From assembly GCA_964392615.1 (NCBI GenBank), contig CAYMRB010000072.1:1-28839 (forward strand): a DNA stretch of 28,839 nucleotides, given 5' to 3'. Of this stretch, positions 25,635 to 28,839 are shown piece after piece; within the stretch, counting starts at the first letter, position 1, and the number at the start of each line of letters is the position of its first letter. The translations under genes and the position numbers were made by a program. This DNA comes from CAYMRB01 sp964392615. GTDB taxonomy: Bacteria; Planctomycetota; UBA8108. The notes beneath the pieces were generated by a model. The model ran no database searches. It saw only the letters and a list, made by a program, of their open reading frames with translations, and was not told where the DNA came from.

Positions 25635-25798
25635 AGTGCCGCCTTTCACAAGTTCCTGTGCATACGAGCGGCATCTACGCCCGCTGGCTTTGTTGCGCTC
25701 AGTCGACTATGCGCCTCCGGCATGGACTCCTTCGCGCGCCGCGCCAGCGAACGAATCTGCTCGCTCGATATGCACAGGAACTTGCGAAACACGGCACT
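25635..25798. repeat. 164-bp palindromic element with 30-bp terminal inverted repeats (MITE/REP-like)
   Basis: The left arm at 25635-25664 (AGTGCCGCCTTTCACAAGTT...) is the inverse of the right arm at 25769-25798 with 27 of 30 positions matching. Inside, CGAGCG (25665-25670) pairs with CGCTCG (25762-25767), and CGCTGGC (25682-25688) with GCCAGCG (25743-25749), so the element can fold through most of its length. No transposase is inside and no clear target duplication is seen. It lies between convergent genes, 95 bases after one stop and overlapping the first base of the other's stop codon, so it could also end transcription from both sides. Confidence 0.75.
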
Positions 25799-27354
25799 CA
25801 GCCCTCGTCCGGCGGCGGCATGTCGTCCATGAGCTCCCACGGTTCGCAGCCGAAGAACTTGCGGCACGTCCGGCGGCCGACCGGGTTGCGCACGTAGCGG
25901 TTATAGAAGCGGCAGTAGACGTCGTCGTCGAGGATCTGGCGCATGCTCGTGAGCTGCGTGAGGTGGTTGCGCGTCAGGTCGTTGTCTTTGTGACCGAGGC
26001 GCCACGAGAACACGTAGAGGTTCGCGAGGACTCGGAACAGCAGCGCGCGGCTGCGCACGACGCCGAGCTCGCGCAGGATCTCCTCGTAGATGCCGTCGTC
26101 GTCCTCATCGAAGGCGCCAGCGACGAGCAGGTGACTCTTCAGGAGGAGGCTGCGCGACTGGACCGGAAGATCTTCGAGGCGCGTGATCTCGACGCTCTGC
26201 GCGAAGCAGTCGAGCGCTGCTGCGACGTCCTTCTGCTTCAGGAAGAGCTCGCCGCGGCACGTCAGGGTCGCGACCAACCCTTGCGTGCCGATGCAGCCGA
26301 GCTTTCGGAAGACGGTTTCCGCGCGTTCGAGTGCGGCGAACGCGTCGCGAAGGTGTCGACGTCCGGTGAGTCCGAGCACGCGACCGAGCAGCAGGCAGGC
26401 GTTGCCGTAGTGACGTCGGTGGCCGTGTCGCTTCAAGAAGTCGAAGGCGCGGTACACGTGGCAGAACGCCCGACGCGGATCCTCGGCCTCGAGGTGGATC
26501 TGCGCGTGGCACAGGTGACGCTTCGCGTGCTGAATGACCTCGCGCGGTGACGAGGGGCTCGCGGGCAGCGGCACGCCCGCGAGCACGTCGGTGGCCTTGG
26601 CGAACTGGCCGCGGTCGACGTAGAGAAGGGCGAAGACCTCGCAGTACATGCCCAGGAAGGACAGCAGGCGCAGGCGCTTGGCGGTCGCGAAGAGCCGTTC
26701 GAAGCACGACACGGCCGCATCGACCTGGCCTAGCTCGCTGTGAATGCCTCCGAGCCGAGCCAGTGCCTGGATCTCGCGGACGCGACTGACGAGGCCCGGC
26801 GCGCGCGCTAGCTGCGCGAGCGCGGCTCGGCCGAGCTCGATGCAGCGGCGGGGCTGCTGTCGCGATTGATACAGCCACATCAAGAAGGTAAGCCGGCCGC
26901 CGATGTCGTACGGCTTCTCGAGGTCGCGGAGCGGCCAGCGCCGCATGAGCTCGATGGCCTCTCGGACGCGATCCTCGTAGCACAGGACGTAGAGCCGCAA
27001 TGTCTGCGCCCACGGTCGCCGGTCGCCGACGAGTTGCCAATCGACGGTCGCGGCGATCTCTCCGGCCGCGTCGTACTCGTTCACGCTCCAGAGCTTCGCG
27101 ACCCGCAGCGCGGAGATGAGGTGCGGCCAGTCCTCCCGTGCCGAGCGTTCAGCCGCCCTGGCGAAGACGTCGAGCCATGAGTCGATCCACGCTTGATCCT
27201 GAAACGCGATCGCCAAGAACACCCCGTGGACCAGCGATTCCTCCAGACGGTCATCGGCCGGACCCTCGGTAAGGCCGGAGAGAACGAGATTCCACGCCTC
27301 GTCGGCGTGACCCGCGAGAATCAGACGTTCGATTTCAGCGACCGGCTGGCCCAT
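25798..27354 (-). CDS. TPR-like helical-repeat protein, unrecognised
   Basis: The product is 518 residues with no signal peptide or membrane segment, so it is probably cytoplasmic. Nearly the whole length is helical, with repeats of ~35-40 residues recalling TPR or MalT-like alpha-solenoids: AVSCFERLFATAKRLRLLSF, DAFAALERAETVFRKLG, ALDCFAQSVEITRLEDL. Such proteins bind other proteins or act as sensor arms of regulators, but no output domain is present. The C-terminus (about 470-518) has a distinctive segment, CRFYNRYVRNPVGRRTCRKFFG, and ends in DDMPPPDEG. The TGA at 25798-25800 shares its last-read base with the right arm of the palindromic element. The Shine-Dalgarno is weak (GAGAAAG). It lies 57 bases after the secreted acidic gene on the same strand. 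Confidence 0.75.
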   Translation of the reverse strand: MGQPVAEIERLILAGHADEAWNLVLSGLTEGPADDRLEESLVHGVFLAIAFQDQAWIDSWLDVFARAAERSAREDWPHLISALRVAKLWSVNEYDAAGEIAATVDWQLVGDRRPWAQTLRLYVLCYEDRVREAIELMRRWPLRDLEKPYDIGGRLTFLMWLYQSRQQPRRCIELGRAALAQLARAPGLVSRVREIQALARLGGIHSELGQVDAAVSCFERLFATAKRLRLLSFLGMYCEVFALLYVDRGQFAKATDVLAGVPLPASPSSPREVIQHAKRHLCHAQIHLEAEDPRRAFCHVYRAFDFLKRHGHRRHYGNACLLLGRVLGLTGRRHLRDAFAALERAETVFRKLGCIGTQGLVATLTCRGELFLKQKDVAAALDCFAQSVEITRLEDLPVQSRSLLLKSHLLVAGAFDEDDDGIYEEILRELGVVRSRALLFRVLANLYVFSWRLGHKDNDLTRNHLTQLTSMRQILDDDVYCRFYNRYVRNPVGRRTCRKFFGCEPWELMDDMPPPDEG

Positions 27355-27411
27355 TTCTTTCTCGCCACGCGGCGATCGATTCCCGTTTGCGGCACCGATC
27401 GCGGCAGTCCG

Positions 27412-28248
27412 TCATTCGCGACGCGGTCCGATCTGCGTCACGGCCTCACGCGCCACGTCGTACCGGACCGTGCGGTACGAGTAGGAGTACGTCGGCTCGT
27501 CGTCCGGGCCGCGAGCCTCGGGCTCGAGCACCTCGATCTGCATCTCCGCGAGCCGCTCGGGCTCGGGATCCTCCGGTTCCTCGAGTTCCCCAAGTTCCTC
27601 GAGCCAGCGAATTCTGATGCTCTTGACGCGTCCGCCGCGCTCCAACGCCATGCGGAGGTCGCGCTGCACGAACGGGTCGCACACGACCTGCAGGAGCGCA
27701 TCGGCGAGATGGCGGTCCTCCGCGATGCTCGTGTGGAGCTGGGCTTCGTCCGGTGCGTCAGGCTCGGCGCCTTCTTCGTCTTCCTCGCCTTCCTCGCCTT
27801 CACCGGCCGCGTCGCCTTCCGGCTCCTCCTTCTGGAGCTGAATCCAGCGACCGCGGAGCGCCTCGACGTGGTGGTGGCCGTCCTCGTGCTGGCACACGCG
27901 GGAGACCTTCAAGTAGCGGCGTCTCGAGCCCGGCAGGCGGGGGCCGAACAGGAAGGCATGGTCGAAGGCGACGACCGGCGGCGCTTCTCGCTCCTGACAC
28001 CTTCGCACGATGTCTTCCTCGACCGTACGAGTCTCGGCGTTCTGCAGCGCGAACTTCCGCGTGATCCTTCGCAGCGACTCCCTGGTCTCCGGATCAGCGA
28101 GTGCGACGCAGAACGAGAGCTGCTCGTGCGACGACCGCATGATCAAGAACTCGCTCGGTGCCCACAGCAGGGGGGCGTCCTGCGCGGACGCACCGCTTGC
28201 CGTGGCGACGACGAACCCCAGCGCCCAACCTCCGATCGAGACCCTCAT
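27412..28248 (-). CDS. Secreted acidic hypothetical protein
   Basis: The product is 278 residues from the ATG at 28246-28248, with GGGAGG at 28254-28259 five bases upstream. An in-frame start 14 codons further up would spoil the signal peptide. The signal spans about 1-22 (MRVSIGGWALGFVVATASGASA). The mature part has a helical region (DPETRESLRRITRKFALQ), a His-rich strand (CQHEDGHHHVEALRGRW), and a strongly acidic low-complexity stretch at about 140-170 (GEGEEGEEDEEG), followed by a second Glu/Pro-rich run (LEELGELEEPEDPEPERL). I do not recognise the family. The acidic runs could bind cations such as Ca2+. It may form a two-gene unit with the helical-repeat gene 57 bases downstream. Confidence 0.75.
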   Translation of the reverse strand: MRVSIGGWALGFVVATASGASAQDAPLLWAPSEFLIMRSSHEQLSFCVALADPETRESLRRITRKFALQNAETRTVEEDIVRRCQEREAPPVVAFDHAFLFGPRLPGSRRRYLKVSRVCQHEDGHHHVEALRGRWIQLQKEEPEGDAAGEGEEGEEDEEGAEPDAPDEAQLHTSIAEDRHLADALLQVVCDPFVQRDLRMALERGGRVKSIRIRWLEELGELEEPEDPEPERLAEMQIEVLEPEARGPDDEPTYSYSYRTVRYDVAREAVTQIGPRRE

Positions 28249-28253
28249 ACCGA

Positions 28254-28259
28254 CCTCCC
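28254..28259 (-). promoter_or_regulatory. Shine-Dalgarno GGGAGG for the acidic secreted protein
   Basis: The plus strand reads CCTCCC. In the message GGGAGG lies 5 bases before the ATG at 28246-28248 and selects it over the longer in-frame start at 28290. A perfect 8-bp hairpin (28265-28285) sits immediately upstream and could affect access to this site. Confidence 0.6.
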
Positions 28260-28600
28260 GTGCGCCGATCCCCGCCCGGGATCGGGCCACCCTTGGACGT
28301 ACAGGATGTCCTGCACCCTATCCGCATCGCTTTCAGGATGACAAGCGGCTTCCCCAGCGCTCGACCGGGTCAGAAAGGGCGCGTCAACCTCGCCGAGAAG
28401 ATCCAGAAGCAACCGTTCCACGGTGGTCGTCGGAACGTCCATTCCCGTCTCATGCCTCGGTCCACCCTCCCGAGCGCGGTCGACACCCTCTCGTCGCTCG
28501 CGGCTCGGATGACCCTCGGAGGACCGGAAAATGTTTTCCAAAAAGACCGGAGGGACTGTATCCGCTGACCGCGTTCGATCGCAAGTACTTTCCGTAAAGA

Positions 28601-28641
28601 AAACGACCGCCGGCTTCCGGTTCGGAGGCCGACGGTCGTTT
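28601..28641 (-). terminator. Strong intrinsic terminator downstream of the pyrophosphatase gene
   Basis: AAACGACCGCCGGCTTCC (28601-28618) pairs with GGAGGCCGACGGTCGTTT (28624-28641) over 18 positions with one mismatch and one G-T pair, leaving a 5-base loop. In the minus-strand reading the stem is followed by TTTTCTTT, the expected U-tract. It lies 66 bases after the stop of the pyrophosphatase. The symmetric A/T ends mean it may also stop transcription arriving on the plus strand. Confidence 0.85.
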
Positions 28642-28707
28642 CGTCATTGGCTGGCGGCGTGTGCCGACTCGCGTCAGCACACGCGTTCGCGCTTGTGGGC
28701 TGCCAGG

Positions 28708-28839
28708 CTATCCCAGTCCGATCAATGCTGCGATCTGCGAGCCGAACTTCACCGCCAGTCCGGCGAAGACGACCGAGACGATCGAGATCAGCTTGATCAG
28801 GATGTTCAGCGAGGGGCCCGACGTGTCCTTGAACGGATC
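28708..28839 (-). CDS. hppA: Membrane-bound ion-pumping pyrophosphatase, C-terminal fragment
   Basis: The minus-strand frame is open from the window edge to TAG at 28708-28710 and encodes the last 43 residues. DPFKDTSGPSLNILIKL followed by the hydrophobic helix ISIVSVVFAGLAV is the highly conserved end of the M-PPase family. Asp and Lys residues of the DPFKDT.GP segment belong to the pyrophosphate/ion-gate region near the last transmembrane helix. The enzyme is a ~16-helix membrane protein of usually 650-800 residues that couples PPi hydrolysis to H+ or Na+ export. The residues that separate K+-dependent from independent types, and H+ from Na+ pumps, lie outside the window. A strong terminator follows. 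The start and promoter are beyond the window edge. Confidence 0.93.
   Translation of the reverse strand, partial: DPFKDTSGPSLNILIKLISIVSVVFAGLAVKFGSQIAALIGLG

Larger units (their letters stand above)
28249..28707. other. Intergenic region between the acidic-protein gene and the pyrophosphatase gene
   Basis: No convincing gene is seen in these 459 bases. It holds a perfect 8-bp hairpin CCGATCCC / GGGATCGG (28265-28272 and 28278-28285), a 12-base dyad CAGGATGTCCTG (28302-28313), and an AT-rich 14-base dyad GGAAAATGTTTTCC (28526-28539), an operator-like site in an otherwise GC-rich stretch. The pyrophosphatase terminator lies at 28601-28641. A minus-strand open frame at 28245-28541 starts with TTG and overlaps the next ATG by ATGA, but its codon third positions are far less GC-rich than its neighbours, so I do not call it a gene. 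A promoter for the acidic-protein gene should lie here; no clear -35/-10 pair is visible. Confidence 0.5.

Noticed and set aside
25326..25832. 168-codon plus-strand open frame crossing the palindromic element
   Set aside because: It starts inside the last VWA gene in another frame and reads through the inverted repeats. Palindromes yield similar spurious peptides on both strands.

Overview
The window is a GC-rich, gene-dense chromosomal segment. It most likely comes from a member of the Planctomycetota. The grounds are: a DUF1553 tail followed by a DUF1501 N-terminus at the left edge; secreted proteins ending in dockerin-type calcium repeats of the style common in deep-branching planctomycetes; a TAT-exported Gfo/Idh/MocA oxidoreductase; and a very long MoxR / DUF58 / BatA-type operon carrying DUF4159 and DUF4175-like genes. 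Genus-level placement is not possible from the sequence alone. I saw no rRNA, tRNA, CRISPR array, transposase or phage gene.

Left part (1-9443). The 3' end of a DUF1553 gene is followed by a DUF1501 gene reduced to its first ~50 codons. That stub abuts a secreted right-handed beta-helix protein (247-2316), probably polysaccharide-active. Convergent to it are two tandem paralogues for secreted beta-propeller-like proteins with C-terminal dockerin-like repeats (2342-4411 and 4433-6553, minus strand). Divergent from those are an unrecognised protein (6784-7848) and a TAT-signal Gfo/Idh/MocA oxidoreductase (8023-9243). A perfect 13-bp stem-loop and a separate 77-bp hairpin element follow.

Central part (9444-25539). 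One apparent operon of nine same-strand genes runs for about 16 kb, with ATGA/GTGA stop-start overlaps at five of its eight junctions. In order: an exported protein with acidic repeats; a 1141-residue DUF4175-like membrane protein; a CBM-like exported protein; an exported DUF2341/PA14/PKD/helical-repeat protein; a protein with two DUF4159 domains; an FHA domain fused to a MoxR AAA+ ATPase; a DUF58 protein with a MIDAS motif; a BatA-like VWA membrane protein; and a VWA/glutamine-amidotransferase-like membrane protein. The likely theme is a phospho-regulated AAA+ chaperone (MoxR) with VWA partners acting on, or assembling, envelope proteins. The partners and substrates are inferred, not shown.

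Right part (25540-28839). Between convergent genes lies a 164-bp palindromic element with 30-bp imperfect terminal inverted repeats (MITE/REP-like). It is followed on the minus strand by a helical-repeat (TPR-like) protein and a secreted, acidic, unrecognised protein. After a ~460-bp gap holding a strong terminator, the window ends in the C-terminal 43 residues of a membrane-bound proton/sodium-pumping pyrophosphatase (minus strand).
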